From Planctomycetota bacterium (GTDB lineage Bacteria > Planctomycetota > Uabimicrobiia > Uabimicrobiales > Uabimicrobiaceae), in the NCBI GenBank assembly GCA_029260735.1, contig JAJDCR010000160.1, forward strand, positions 1 through 64,000: a stretch of 64,000 bases of DNA. Reading direction: 5' to 3'. Below, in pieces: positions 51,984 to 61,189 of the stretch (position 1 is the first letter of the stretch; every line of letters begins with the position of its first letter). The position numbers were made by a program, and so were the translations under genes. The notes beneath the pieces are model-generated. The model was not told the origin of the DNA. It saw nothing but the letters and a program-made list of their open reading frames with translations, and searched no databases.

Positions 51984-53579
51984 ATGGTTTCTTCTCTTGA
52001 AGGGAAAAAATTGGCTGAAGCTATTCTTTTGGGAATTCGTAAAAAAGGGATCAATCAAAAAGATTTAGCCAAAAGAATAGGAGTGCAAGAGGCCACTATC
52101 TCCAACTGGATCAATAACCAAGGGCGAACTGGTCGCTTTGAAAAAATGATCCAATTAATGGGAGAACTGGATATTATCACAGAAATTTTTCCTGATTATG
52201 TCAAAAGAGATAGTTTTTTAGAAGAGGGAAAAAAAAGAGAACCGCATTCTCCTAGTATATCGGAAGAAGTTCTCTACTCTCTCAAAGATGAAATCATCAA
52301 TGAATTCTATCGAGTCAAAGACAAATTGGGACAATTTAATGATACAGGAAGACAAATAGACCGTAAACTAGAGTCACTAGAAAGTCTCTATCAAAACTTT
52401 AACAAAACCGATGAGCATTTAGTGGGCCTCATTTCAACTTTTGGATTGATGGACACCCTAACTCAAAAAACGGCTCATCTTTGCCAAAGTATACGAGAGC
52501 ATTTAGGAGCCGACTATGTGGATTTTTGCTTATGGAAAAGCAAAAATGCGACAACGTACCAATTTCAGCGTGTTAATAAGAGCTGGAATAAACACTCCCT
52601 AGCTTTTCATATAGATTTAGATGATGAAACTTTTGAATGTGCCTTTCGCTCTCGGATTGTGGCCCAACACCAAAATAAAATCGCCATTTCTAATTCTGTT
52701 CCTATCCGGGTTCTTATTCCGGGATACCCCCGCGGGGACCAAGAATTTAAAAGAAGCTTTGGGGTCTACATCAATGATGATATTACTCCTGATATTTCCT
52801 TCGAAAACAGTCCTTATCAAGCCGGTATTTTGACCATACTATTTCTTTCGGAGAGAAAACTTAGCCTTCACGAATTTACGTATCTGGAAAAAATTATCCC
52901 TTATCTTTTTACTTCTACTTTACGAGAGGCCGCTCTTCGTAAAAAGCCAGAACACTTAGTTCAAACTTTAACGAGTAAAGATCTTCCTAGTTGTCTTAAT
53001 GATTGTATTCTTCAAGAATCTCCCCGCTTAGGATATCGTTGTCTATCGGTTTCCTTGAGAGACAAAGACGATGTTATTCATTGCGTTGCTATGAATGGCT
53101 ATAAGGAAAGTATGTATAAAATGAAATATGGAGTAGGAAAGGCCGTTGGAGAGGAAATTGGGTATGGAAAAACAGGCTATGTTGTTGATAAATGTGTTAC
53201 TCTCCAACAAATTCGAGGAGAACGGTATAAAATTTATCAACAAATCGAATCTCAAAATGTCAAAAATATCAAATGCATAGAAGAGTACATTTCCAGGGAG
53301 AAAATCGAAGAAGAATGCGGGCCTATTAATCTTTGTCGAGCCCATTTTATAGAGGAACGAGGTTCCGTTCAATTTTTAGGAGTCCCCATAGTCTACCAAG
53401 GAAAAGGGATTGGAATTATAAAGACCAATCGTTTTGAGGGGGAAGACCCGATAGATATCAATGTTATTGAAGTGTTCTATGATTTAGCGAATACCCTTAG
53501 CATCATCATTAGTACATGGCTAAAAATCCACAGGGGTACGAATGAAGCACAAAACTGGAAACATCTCATTGAAGGTTAG
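51984..53579 (+). CDS. XRE-type HTH regulator with GAF-like sensor domains
   Basis: The protein has 531 residues. The N-terminal XRE HTH (about 8-65) has GINQKDLAKRIGVQEATISNW. A coiled coil follows (about 90-140). Two GAF-like regions (about 150-320 and 330-520, with FLGVPIVYQGKGIGIIKTNRF) would sense a small ligand. The ATG has GAAAGGAAATCAG before it, preceded by a 290-bp AT-rich region that likely holds the promoter. The downstream half-size MFS gene is 6 nt away, so they form an operon. The ligand is unknown. Confidence 0.8.
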   Translation: MVSSLEGKKLAEAILLGIRKKGINQKDLAKRIGVQEATISNWINNQGRTGRFEKMIQLMGELDIITEIFPDYVKRDSFLEEGKKREPHSPSISEEVLYSLKDEIINEFYRVKDKLGQFNDTGRQIDRKLESLESLYQNFNKTDEHLVGLISTFGLMDTLTQKTAHLCQSIREHLGADYVDFCLWKSKNATTYQFQRVNKSWNKHSLAFHIDLDDETFECAFRSRIVAQHQNKIAISNSVPIRVLIPGYPRGDQEFKRSFGVYINDDITPDISFENSPYQAGILTILFLSERKLSLHEFTYLEKIIPYLFTSTLREAALRKKPEHLVQTLTSKDLPSCLNDCILQESPRLGYRCLSVSLRDKDDVIHCVAMNGYKESMYKMKYGVGKAVGEEIGYGKTGYVVDKCVTLQQIRGERYKIYQQIESQNVKNIKCIEEYISREKIEEECGPINLCRAHFIEERGSVQFLGVPIVYQGKGIGIIKTNRFEGEDPIDINVIEVFYDLANTLSIIISTWLKIHRGTNEAQNWKHLIEG

Positions 53580-53585
53580 AATTCT

Positions 53586-54146
53586 ATGAATCGAAATATC
53601 AAAATTTTACTGACCTGCTCCATTTTTATTCATGCTGCTCACAATTTTTTGGCTCCGATTTATGCTATTTTTATGGAGAGGATTGGGGGAACTATCTTTG
53701 ATGCAGGCTTTGCCATTGGTATCTATGCGCTCCTCAAAGGAGTTTGCTATTTTTTAGCTAGTGCCACACTGCAAAAAGTAAGCTCTCGAAAGTTTTTGGT
53801 CTTTTTGGGATACCTACTTTTTGCCCTTGGCTACGGCCTTTATCTTTTTGCCCAAACGCCCTATCATGTTTTTGCTATCCAAGCTCTCTTAGCTATTGCC
53901 GAAACCATAATTAATCCAGCTTGGAGTGCTATTATCGCGACATCCTTGGAGAAAGGCAGGGAGGTTCACATTTACTCCCACTTTTATGGCTATCGCTCTA
54001 TTTTTGAAGGAATTGCCGCTATTCTCGGAGGGATTTTTGTCATGCAAATGGGATTTGATTTGGTCTTTCTTTTTATGACAGGATTTGCTTTGGCCGCGAG
54101 CATTTTATCACTAGCACTTAAAGAAGAAAACCAGGAACTTTCTTAG
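53586..54146 (+). CDS. half-size MFS transporter-like protein (six helices)
   Basis: The protein has 186 residues with six membrane helices. It matches one half of a major facilitator: an N-terminal helix with HNFLAPIYAIFMERIGGT, the loop LQKVSSRKFLVFLGYLLFA and EKGREVHIYSHFYGYRSIFEG. Normal MFS proteins have twelve helices. It ends with an intact stop and has a ribosome-binding site, so it may be a truncated remnant or work as a dimer. It is in one operon with the HTH-GAF regulator, which may control it. Its end overlaps the convergent lipoprotein gene by 4 nt. Confidence 0.8.
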   Translation: MNRNIKILLTCSIFIHAAHNFLAPIYAIFMERIGGTIFDAGFAIGIYALLKGVCYFLASATLQKVSSRKFLVFLGYLLFALGYGLYLFAQTPYHVFAIQALLAIAETIINPAWSAIIATSLEKGREVHIYSHFYGYRSIFEGIAAILGGIFVMQMGFDLVFLFMTGFALAASILSLALKEENQELS

Positions 54147-54748
54147 TTTCTCTTCAACCATTTTCGCCCGCTACCTAAGCCTTGGCGAACATGAAAAATA
54201 TCATAGCCAGGGGCCATAAACAGATTAACTTTCATATCTCGGTAAATAGTTGCCTGAGAATGTAAGGGGGTATTATCTCTCATACTTTCTCCTTTTGATA
54301 AAAGAAAATATTGACCATTTTTTTCGATCATGAGATGATCGCCCTTGAGCTCTGCTATATTTTTGATATTAAAGCTCTTTGCTGCGGTAAAAAAACCTCG
54401 TTGACTTGCAAAGTTAAGAAGTTGGGCCATAACTTGGTTTTCGACAATACGAATATTGTTTTTTTCATTAAGAGGGAGTGTTTTTGAGTTGTAGGTATAA
54501 GCTGAGAAAGGGATTTCTTGGCGATCTTCCTTTAGAAACTTGTCTTGGATTTTGAGGTATTTATTGCTTCCTTCATTGACCAAAATTAGGTTTATTTTTG
54601 GATTTAGGAAAGCAAAACGAATGTTTCCTAAAGTAGAAGAACCAGCTGTAGAAACCTCTACTTCATTTTCTTTTTTTTCTGCTGTACCACATCCCAAAAG
54701 AAAAAGACTAAAGATGAAAGCGAGGATCAAAAAAGGTCGAAGGTGCAT
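54143..54748 (-). CDS. hypothetical lipoprotein
   Basis: The protein has 201 residues, with a signal peptide and lipobox (AFIFSLFLLGC, Cys20). A Glu/Ser-rich spacer precedes a beta-rich domain (NIRFAFLNPKINLILVNEG, ATIYRDMKVNLFMAPGYDIF). The C-terminus is basic (GSGRKWLKRN). I do not recognise a family. It is likely outer-membrane or periplasmic. The gene is convergent with the half-MFS gene and lies downstream of the hvf cluster on the same strand. Confidence 0.7.
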   Translation of the reverse strand: MHLRPFLILAFIFSLFLLGCGTAEKKENEVEVSTAGSSTLGNIRFAFLNPKINLILVNEGSNKYLKIQDKFLKEDRQEIPFSAYTYNSKTLPLNEKNNIRIVENQVMAQLLNFASQRGFFTAAKSFNIKNIAELKGDHLMIEKNGQYFLLSKGESMRDNTPLHSQATIYRDMKVNLFMAPGYDIFHVRQGLGSGRKWLKRN

Positions 54749-54806
54749 AAAAATCTCCTCTAGATGTTAGATATTCAAAGAACATTGACTTCATAAGACT
54801 ATCGTC

Positions 54807-55562
54807 TTAAAAGTTTTTTGGTAAAATAATAAGACCCGTTTGGCTAACCTCTCTTATAATTTGTTTGATGATAGAAATTTCTTGGCCTGTAGCCTCAGCT
54901 GCTTGGGATAAACTCAAGTTTTCATGGACAACTTTGAAAGCAAAAAGTATGTTATCATTTCCTTGTAAAAAATTGCAGCGATAAGTCTGAAGGTTGCGAA
55001 ACAAAAAAACAATCTCTTCTTGCTCTCTTTCCTCGAAGAATTTTTTTTCTTCCAGCCATTTGTTTTTTTTGCCAACTCGTATTTGTTTGACAAATTCAGC
55101 AATGGGATAGGTAAATTGAAGGATGGAAATTGTAGGATTCAAAATGAGTTGATCGATTTGAGTGGGAGAGGGAATTGTTGCATCGGTGTTAAAGATATTA
55201 ACTTCTTCCCATTCAAACTTTGCTAGCTCTACATGGAACTCGTTTAGCTGTAAGTCTTTTTGAGAGAGGCTATCTTGTAAAAAAAACGGAAATTTTTCTG
55301 TACTTTCATTAAGACGCCAATCCAAAGCGGGATATTTGGTGAAATACTGATCGACCAGTTTTTTCCAAATTTCAGGAAGAATAGTTCGTTTCAAAAGACA
55401 ATAGTTTTTTTCTAAGGTTTTGGCTATATGCCCTTTGACAAACCCTTGGTAGATTGCTAAACGATTAGGGTCTGCGCCAAAAATTTCTGCCACTTCTTCG
55501 GGAGATTTTTCTCCTCGAAGAAGTTGATGCATGGTCTCTAAAGTTTCGTAAAAACTACTCAT
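54807..55562 (-). CDS. hvfC: HvfC-like RiPP partner protein (DUF2063)
   Basis: The protein has 251 residues. The N-terminal DUF2063 part (about 1-90, with LAIYQGFVKGHIAKTLEKNY and YPALDWRLNES) binds the precursor peptide in known bufferin and methanobactin-like systems. The C-terminal part has a winged-helix-like end (LSLSQAAEATGQEISIIKQI). It lies 10 nt after hvfB. HvfC works with the DUF692 enzyme to modify Cys residues of the precursor. Confidence 0.85.
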   Translation of the reverse strand: MSSFYETLETMHQLLRGEKSPEEVAEIFGADPNRLAIYQGFVKGHIAKTLEKNYCLLKRTILPEIWKKLVDQYFTKYPALDWRLNESTEKFPFFLQDSLSQKDLQLNEFHVELAKFEWEEVNIFNTDATIPSPTQIDQLILNPTISILQFTYPIAEFVKQIRVGKKNKWLEEKKFFEEREQEEIVFLFRNLQTYRCNFLQGNDNILFAFKVVHENLSLSQAAEATGQEISIIKQIIREVSQTGLIILPKNF

Positions 55563-55572
55563 AATTTATATC

Positions 55573-56457
55573 CTAGGCGCTAGCACGTTTTCGTTCTCTT
55601 AAAGCGGCCTTAGAAGTTCGGCGCACTTTTCGGTTTTCTCCCAAAAGTTCATCTAGAGGAGGGATTTCGTTATCCCACTCTACAATTGTAGAAACGGGTC
55701 CTGTATGGCGAATGGAGTGTTCGTAAAGCCGATAAACTTCATCCTTGATGTTACTACCGTGCGTGTCGATGATACAATGCTCTCCCTCATAGTGGCCAGC
55801 CATGTGATACTGATAAACTCTTTCTGGTGGCATTGCATCAACATATTCAAAAGGGTCATAGCCATGGTTTTGGGCATTGACGTATACGTTATTTATGTCG
55901 AGAAGAAGTCCGCAATCTGATTTTTCTAATATTTCTAAAACGAACTCTACTTCTGTCATCTCTGCTCCGGGCATTTCTACATAGTAGCTCGGATTTTCGA
56001 GTAAGAAAGGGATATTTGCGATTTTTTGAACCTGTTTTACCCGAGGAACGATGTGGTCTACAACCTCTTTAGTGAAAGGAAGAGGAATTAAATCATGATA
56101 TTCTACCCCAAAAGCAGAAGAGTAGCTTAAGTGGTCTGAGAAAACGACGGCATTGGTCATCTCAATGAGTTTTTCCAGATTTTGCAAATATTCTTTATTC
56201 AAAGGGTCAGGGCTTCCGATGGAGAGACTTACCCCATGTAAAACTATCGGAAAGAGTCGGCCTGCTTTTTCTAAAACTTCTCGATCTCGATCGTTACAAT
56301 TCATATAGTTATCGGAAACAAACTCGAGAAAATCAACTCCTTGGTGATGAGTGAAAATTTCATCAAAGTGAGGTCGGCGCAAACCAATCCCAAAACCTAA
56401 ATTTCGTTTAGGATCATGAAAAGAGTTTTGATTAAAAAACGATTTGTCAGAAACCAT
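55573..56457 (-). CDS. hvfB: HvfB-like DUF692 multinuclear iron oxidase
   Basis: The protein has 294 residues from the ATG at 56457, which has GAGAGG five nt upstream. It is a TIM-barrel DUF692 enzyme: GIGLRRPHFDEIF, FVSDNYMNCNDRDRE, VLHGVSLSIGSPDPLN, SDHLSYSSAFGVEYHDLIP, LLENPSYY, LLDINNVYVNAQNHG, YHMAGHYE and DTHG carry the His, Glu, Asp and Asn metal ligands. Relatives (MbnB, TglH, HvfB) convert precursor Cys residues to oxazolone-thioamide or thiooxazole groups that bind copper. It lies between the precursor and hvfC. Confidence 0.93.
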   Translation of the reverse strand: MVSDKSFFNQNSFHDPKRNLGFGIGLRRPHFDEIFTHHQGVDFLEFVSDNYMNCNDRDREVLEKAGRLFPIVLHGVSLSIGSPDPLNKEYLQNLEKLIEMTNAVVFSDHLSYSSAFGVEYHDLIPLPFTKEVVDHIVPRVKQVQKIANIPFLLENPSYYVEMPGAEMTEVEFVLEILEKSDCGLLLDINNVYVNAQNHGYDPFEYVDAMPPERVYQYHMAGHYEGEHCIIDTHGSNIKDEVYRLYEHSIRHTGPVSTIVEWDNEIPPLDELLGENRKVRRTSKAALRERKRASA

Positions 56458-56602
56458 ATTGCCTCTCAACTTTCGTATGTTTTGTGGTTCTAAAGGAATT
56501 TCCCAATACGAAGCAAGGCGCAAGCTCAGTTAAAATGAGCATTGCGCCTTGTTTTAAACATTAGAGAAAGATGCGTTGTTCCAAAGAACAACTAGGGGCT
56601 TA

Positions 56603-56893
56603 TTAACCGCAGCTCTTATCTCCACCACAGCTCTTATCTCCACCGCAGCTCTTATCTCCACCGCAGCTCTTGTCTCCACCTTTATCTCCACCGCAGCTCT
56701 TATCTCCACCGCAGCTTTTGTCTGCGCCTTTATCTCCACCGCAGCTCTTGTCTCCACCGCAGCTTTTTCCACTAGATTTGTCATCAGTGTTATCAGGACC
56801 AGATTGACAACCAGTAACAGCGAGAGAAAGTCCACCTAGAGAAATTGCTACAGCCAAAGTACCAACAGATAATTTTTTCTTTAGATCTTTCAT
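56603..56893 (-). CDS. hvfA: bufferin-type RiPP precursor with Ser-Cys-Gly-Gly-Asp-Lys repeats (HvfA-like)
   Basis: The protein has 96 residues from the ATG at 56893; the frame is open to 56968, where AAGGAGGAGGG occurs too far upstream to fit this ATG. The signal sequence ends in a lipobox-like VTGC, so it may be a lipoprotein, unlike usual HvfA proteins. The mature part has eight Cys, each in an SCG(G) unit spaced by Asp-Lys or short Gly-Ala/Gly-Gly inserts. HvfA peptides carry EGKCG motifs whose Cys is modified by HvfB/HvfC to chelate copper. The DKSCGG form here is a variant. Exported, it would buffer copper in the envelope. Confidence 0.85.
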   Translation of the reverse strand: MKDLKKKLSVGTLAVAISLGGLSLAVTGCQSGPDNTDDKSSGKSCGGDKSCGGDKGADKSCGGDKSCGGDKGGDKSCGGDKSCGGDKSCGGDKSCG

Positions 56894-57225
56894 ATGAATT
56901 AAGGCTTTTCTCTTTTTAGAGAGCTGCCCTCCTCCTTCTTTCTTTTGAAATAGTTTTACATCCGACAAAAAAACAAGAAAAGTTGAGTGCTAAGAATTTC
57001 ATTCATCGACAAAGTCTAAGCACAACAAGGGTTGTAATCATTCTAGTTGAAAGAACTCAGACTGTCAATAAAAAATTAAACTGGCTAACTATCCTCAGCA
57101 CATTCAGAACATTAGACTACTTTTGTATTTTATATATATTCAAAACAGAAGAGATTTAAGTCAAAAAAAACTTTTTTTTTGAAAAAAATTTAAAAGACCA
57201 TTCACTTTTCGCGAATATATTTTGC

Positions 57226-58005
57226 CTAGCGGCTCTTTTTGACCATTTTAACTGCCCAAAGAAATGTCAATAAGCAAAAAACAGCAAAATAAACTATGGA
57301 AAACTGAATTTCGGAAAAAGACAGGTAGGCTGTTTCTTGGTGATAATAAAAACAATATCTTAACAAGGAAAGTCCATGAGTTAAGGGGTTGGCTTGCATA
57401 ACATAATAGAGCCAGGCAGGAGTTCCTTCTACCGGAAAAGCAGCCCCTGAGAAAATCCACAGAGGAAATAAAAAGACGCTCATAATGGCATGATACCCTT
57501 GAATAGAATCCATGGGCCAAGCAATTAAAACCCCTAGGGTAGTTAAGCCAAAAGATAGTCCTATGATGCAAAGAAGTAAGAGAAAAAAGGAAAAGAGAGA
57601 AAAATCAAAGTGCACCATAGGGGTCAAAATAAAGGCCAAAAAAAGAATACTTTGCAAAAGACTTAGGGAAATTCCTCCTGCGACTTTTCCTAAAACAATC
57701 GAAGAACGAGAAAGGGGGGCAACCAAAACTCCTTGCATGAAGCCTGTTTTTCGATCTTCGATGATAGTTATAGTGGAAAAGATAGAAGTAAAAAGAACTA
57801 TCATTAAAATAATTCCAGGATAAAAGTACTCCATGTAGCTGACCCCAGCAAGTTCTTTTGCTTGGAAAGAACTATTCATACCAGAACCAATCAAAATCCA
57901 AAAAATAACCGGTTGAGCAAAAGCTCCAATAACTCGATTTCTTTGGCGGGCAAAACGAACAACCTCACGTAACCATAGGGTATACGTTGCTAAAATCAAA
58001 TTCAT
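57226..58005 (-). CDS. ABC-2 type transporter permease
   Basis: The protein has 259 residues with six membrane helices, typical of ABC-2 exporters of the DrrB/NodJ group. It has FYPGIILMIVLFTSIFSTIT, the cytoplasmic EDRKTGFMQGVLVAPLSR and the ending helix ahead of KMVKKSR. It starts 12 nt after the ATP-binding gene, so the two are one exporter. Substrate is unknown; relatives export drugs, polysaccharides or lipids. Confidence 0.93.
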   Translation of the reverse strand: MNLILATYTLWLREVVRFARQRNRVIGAFAQPVIFWILIGSGMNSSFQAKELAGVSYMEYFYPGIILMIVLFTSIFSTITIIEDRKTGFMQGVLVAPLSRSSIVLGKVAGGISLSLLQSILFLAFILTPMVHFDFSLFSFFLLLLCIIGLSFGLTTLGVLIAWPMDSIQGYHAIMSVFLFPLWIFSGAAFPVEGTPAWLYYVMQANPLTHGLSLLRYCFYYHQETAYLSFSEIQFSIVYFAVFCLLTFLWAVKMVKKSR

Positions 58006-58017
58006 ATTCCTTTTCCT

Positions 58018-58947
58018 TTAATTACTGGCTGCAATAAAATTTTTTCCTGTTTTTAAGATGTAAACATCTTCGAGCGTAGGCTTACTTAAAGTAACCGACT
58101 CTAAGTCGTTCTGGTATTTTTGAAAAATACTCTCTACTTCACTATTATTATTTGTTTCAATACGGATACTATCGTGGACAACACGGCAAGAGAGCTTCAT
58201 TTCCTTTTCAATTTTTTCTTTTAAAGAATGAAAATTTTTGGACTTAATCGAAAGGATGTTGCCTCCGATTTCAGAAGTCAATTCATCGGGAGAGCCAAAG
58301 GCAACCAGTTCTCCACTGTCTAATATGGCTAATTGATCGCATCTCTCCGCTTCTTCAAAAAGATGGGTTGTATAGATGACGGAAGTGCCTTTTTCTTTTT
58401 GAGTTTCTTGGACTAAGTCCCAAAACTCTCGACGGGCCGAAGGGTCTAATCCCGTTGTAGGCTCGTCTAAGATTAGTACCTTAGGTTGATGCAAAAGGGC
58501 TCGAATTAGCTCTACTCTTCGCTTTAAACCACCGGAGAGATTTTGCACTATATCTTTTTTTCTCTCACTCAAATGAAATTTCTCAAGAAACTCAGAAATA
58601 AGATTACGTAAACTTTTTCCCGAAAGGCCATAGAGATGTCCTTGGTGGATTAAGTTCTCTTCTACAGTTAATTTGGTATCTAAGCTAGGAGATTGAAATA
58701 CCACTCCTAAAACTCTTCGAACTTCATCTTCTTTTTTACAAATATCTAAACCGGCTAAAAAAGCCTGGCCTTCTTGTAGCTGACTTAAAGTTGAAATAAG
58801 ACGGAAAAGAGTAGTTTTTCCTCCTCCATTTGGCCCTAAAATAGCCAGGGATTTATGAAGAGGAACTTGCAAACTAACGTTTTTTAGAGCAGAACGTTTG
58901 TTGTCATAGGAATAACATAAATCGATGGTTTCCAGTGCTAAACTCAT
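58018..58947 (-). CDS. ABC transporter ATP-binding protein (DrrA-like)
   Basis: The protein has 309 residues. It has Walker A GPNGGGKTT, Q-loop VVFQSPSLD, signature LSGGLKRR, Walker B VLILDEPTTGLDP and switch His in YTTHLFEEAE. The C-terminal 80 residues form the DrrA-type regulatory tail. It powers the adjacent ABC-2 permease. Nearest neighbours are the hvf cluster on one side and a divergent unknown gene on the other, so substrate cannot be inferred. Confidence 0.95.
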   Translation of the reverse strand: MSLALETIDLCYSYDNKRSALKNVSLQVPLHKSLAILGPNGGGKTTLFRLISTLSQLQEGQAFLAGLDICKKEDEVRRVLGVVFQSPSLDTKLTVEENLIHQGHLYGLSGKSLRNLISEFLEKFHLSERKKDIVQNLSGGLKRRVELIRALLHQPKVLILDEPTTGLDPSARREFWDLVQETQKEKGTSVIYTTHLFEEAERCDQLAILDSGELVAFGSPDELTSEIGGNILSIKSKNFHSLKEKIEKEMKLSCRVVHDSIRIETNNNSEVESIFQKYQNDLESVTLSKPTLEDVYILKTGKNFIAASN

Positions 58948-59095
58948 ACATAGTTCTCTTAATTTTGTTTGTGAATTATTTTGGTTTTCGGTACGATAGT
59001 AAAAAAATGAGAAAATTTAGGGCGCCCCCTATCCAAATTTTGAAATCTAACAGAAATTCGAGCTTGAAAAATGCTCGGAGCTCTAAGGAACTTAG

Positions 59096-60319
59096 ATGAT
59101 ACTATTAAAAAATTCCCCTTCTCTCCCTTCTTGCTATCCTAAGGTGGCAAGTTTTTTCCAAGAAAAAATTAAAACCTTCTTACAGGAAAACTCCTTCGCT
59201 TCTCAGCTAGCTACAAAAATGCTAGAAGAAACAGGAACCCGTTTTTCTGACTGGATAGACTATTTGGCTCTGCCTTTTGATCCTCGCTTAGAAAAAGAAC
59301 TTCGGCAACTAGGTTTAGAGCCTATTGAGCACCCTAACTTGAAACTATGGCAAAAACCAGATACCTTTCTTCCCATAGTTTGGCTAGTAGAGAACCCTCC
59401 CTTTATCAAAGTAGCTTTGCAAGTGGATTATATTACGGATTTTATCATTCGTAACAATATCACTACTACAATAGAAGGGAGCCCTCACTTTGCCTCTCGC
59501 CGAGCAATGGTTGCAGAGGAAAAAAATACCCGACTCTATGTTGTCGAAAGAAGGGCTTACCGACATATATTTGCTTTGGATATCCCCAAAGACATTATCT
59601 GGAAATACCTCCAGTCCTTAGATCTTTGGCGCACACGTAAGCGTTACTTCGATGATTCATGGGATGGAATGAAGCAAACATTGGCCTTGACTTATCGTAT
59701 TGTCGATATGATAGGACATGACTTGGCTGCAACCGCCGTTTTAGAGGTTGAAAAAGAATATTGGCAAGCTAATTGTCCCATAGGCGACTGGCAAAAATTT
59801 TCTCAAAACCAACTAGGTTTGGGACTTGGTAACTATGACCATTTTGTTTTCCGTAGCAGCCGTATTCTTTTTCGACTTTTAGTGCAAATTTTTGAAACTT
59901 TAGGGTTCCAACTAGAGACAAGATCTTATTTCCCTGAAGAAAACAAAGGGACCCAATACTTTAGGCATGCTCAAGCTAATTTATGCATTGCCGCCGAGGT
60001 AGACCTAAAAGAATCGGAAAAGGATATCGATTTTTCTCACCAAGATCTTAGCGATGAAGCTGCTGGCAATATTGAAAAATGGACCCGGCAAGAAGGAGAA
60101 TCTCTTCTTCGGGGAGGCATCTATGCTTTAGCTATTCGCTGCGATTTTCAAAAAATTCAAGAAAAACTTGCCCAAAAGGGAGAGATCTTTCAGCTTATTC
60201 AAGAATCATCTCATTTCAAAAAAGCCATATCTTCCCCCTCTTCTTCCCCATCTAAAAAGGCATACCTTGTTTTAGTAGAAAGAAATGACGCTTTTGGGGG
60301 ATTTGATTTTTTAAAATAG
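59096..60319 (+). CDS. hypothetical cytoplasmic protein
   Basis: The protein has 407 residues with no signal peptide or membrane helix. Features include many Trp/Tyr and Arg, a segment RRAMVAEEKNTRLYVVERRAY split over two strands, and FVFRSSRILFRLLVQIFETLGF, then RQEGESLLRGGIYALAIRCDF. The length and globular look suggest a real enzyme or binding protein, but I do not recognise it. It is transcribed divergently from the ABC exporter genes. Confidence 0.75.
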   Translation: MILLKNSPSLPSCYPKVASFFQEKIKTFLQENSFASQLATKMLEETGTRFSDWIDYLALPFDPRLEKELRQLGLEPIEHPNLKLWQKPDTFLPIVWLVENPPFIKVALQVDYITDFIIRNNITTTIEGSPHFASRRAMVAEEKNTRLYVVERRAYRHIFALDIPKDIIWKYLQSLDLWRTRKRYFDDSWDGMKQTLALTYRIVDMIGHDLAATAVLEVEKEYWQANCPIGDWQKFSQNQLGLGLGNYDHFVFRSSRILFRLLVQIFETLGFQLETRSYFPEENKGTQYFRHAQANLCIAAEVDLKESEKDIDFSHQDLSDEAAGNIEKWTRQEGESLLRGGIYALAIRCDFQKIQEKLAQKGEIFQLIQESSHFKKAISSPSSSPSKKAYLVLVERNDAFGGFDFLK

Positions 60320-60358
60320 CCCCTTTATTACAAAACATAAAAAACAGCGAAAAAGATT

Positions 60359-61024
60359 TTATAACGAAATTTCCATGTCACGGAATAAATGAGGTGAGTT
60401 ATTTCGTTCTTTCTTCAAATACTGTAAGGTCTGAATTCTCGCTCGATGTAACTCTGATTCTAAAACAAAATCTTCTGTCTCAGGAAAGTTTGACAATTTC
60501 TCTTTTTCTATTATCATAATTCTTGGTTTACGTGTTCGCATTTCTCCTGCGGTTTCGTAGGTCAAGCAAAATGTATATGTTTTTGTTGTCACTTCGATTC
60601 CCATATCTTGCTTCATTGTTCCAGCGGAAAACTCTTCCGCGATTTGGTTCAAGATGACATTCAAAATATGCCAAATATCTTTTTCTTCAAAACGCAGCAA
60701 AGGGTCTTGATCTGTGATTTTTGAAATTGCTTTATTAACCAAGTTAACCATGGGATGGCTTTGAAAGACATCTATAATGTCACGTTCAAAAATAGTTCGC
60801 AGTTTCAAACAAGGTTTACTCGTATTTTTTCCTTCTTCGTCAGAAACTTCCACAGTAGACAAGCAATTTAAGGAGAGAACCAATCTGTTTTTAAACTCTC
60901 TTTTATGCCAAGCTTGCCCAGCTCTCCAGTGTCCCCAAGACCAACCAACAGAAAGCACAATGATGGCAGCGAAGATCTCTTGCCACAATCCTAGAAAAGC
61001 ATCTATCACTGATAAATATACCAT
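60359..61024 (-). CDS. single-pass membrane protein of unknown function
   Basis: The protein has 221 residues. One N-terminal membrane helix (LWQEIFAAIIVLSVGWSWG) is followed by a cytoplasmic-looking, charged domain with alternating helices and strands (FERDIIDVFQSHPMVNLVN, EVTTKTYTFCLTYETAGEMR). The C-terminal end is helical and basic. No family is recognised. It is convergent with the gene at 59096 and divergent from the kinase fusion at 61190. Confidence 0.7.
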   Translation of the reverse strand: MVYLSVIDAFLGLWQEIFAAIIVLSVGWSWGHWRAGQAWHKREFKNRLVLSLNCLSTVEVSDEEGKNTSKPCLKLRTIFERDIIDVFQSHPMVNLVNKAISKITDQDPLLRFEEKDIWHILNVILNQIAEEFSAGTMKQDMGIEVTTKTYTFCLTYETAGEMRTRKPRIMIIEKEKLSNFPETEDFVLESELHRARIQTLQYLKKERNNSPHLFRDMEISL

Positions 61025-61189
61025 ACTTTTTACCTTTCTTTTCTGTATAAAAAACTTTTAACAATTTGTCTAAGAAATTTCTGACAAAACTTCTCAGGAA
61101 ACTTCTCACAAAAACTTTGAAAAAATGATAAAAGTATCGTATTTTAGGGATTTACCAAAAACAAAGCAAGATAATTATAAGGGGAAGCC

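Noticed and set aside
56576..56839. Repetitive Ala/Leu/Ile/Ser/Thr ORF on the plus strand and the regular 18-nt DNA repeats
   Set aside because: These are the opposite strand of the hvfA Cys-Gly repeats. The short unit and coding frame also rule out a CRISPR array.
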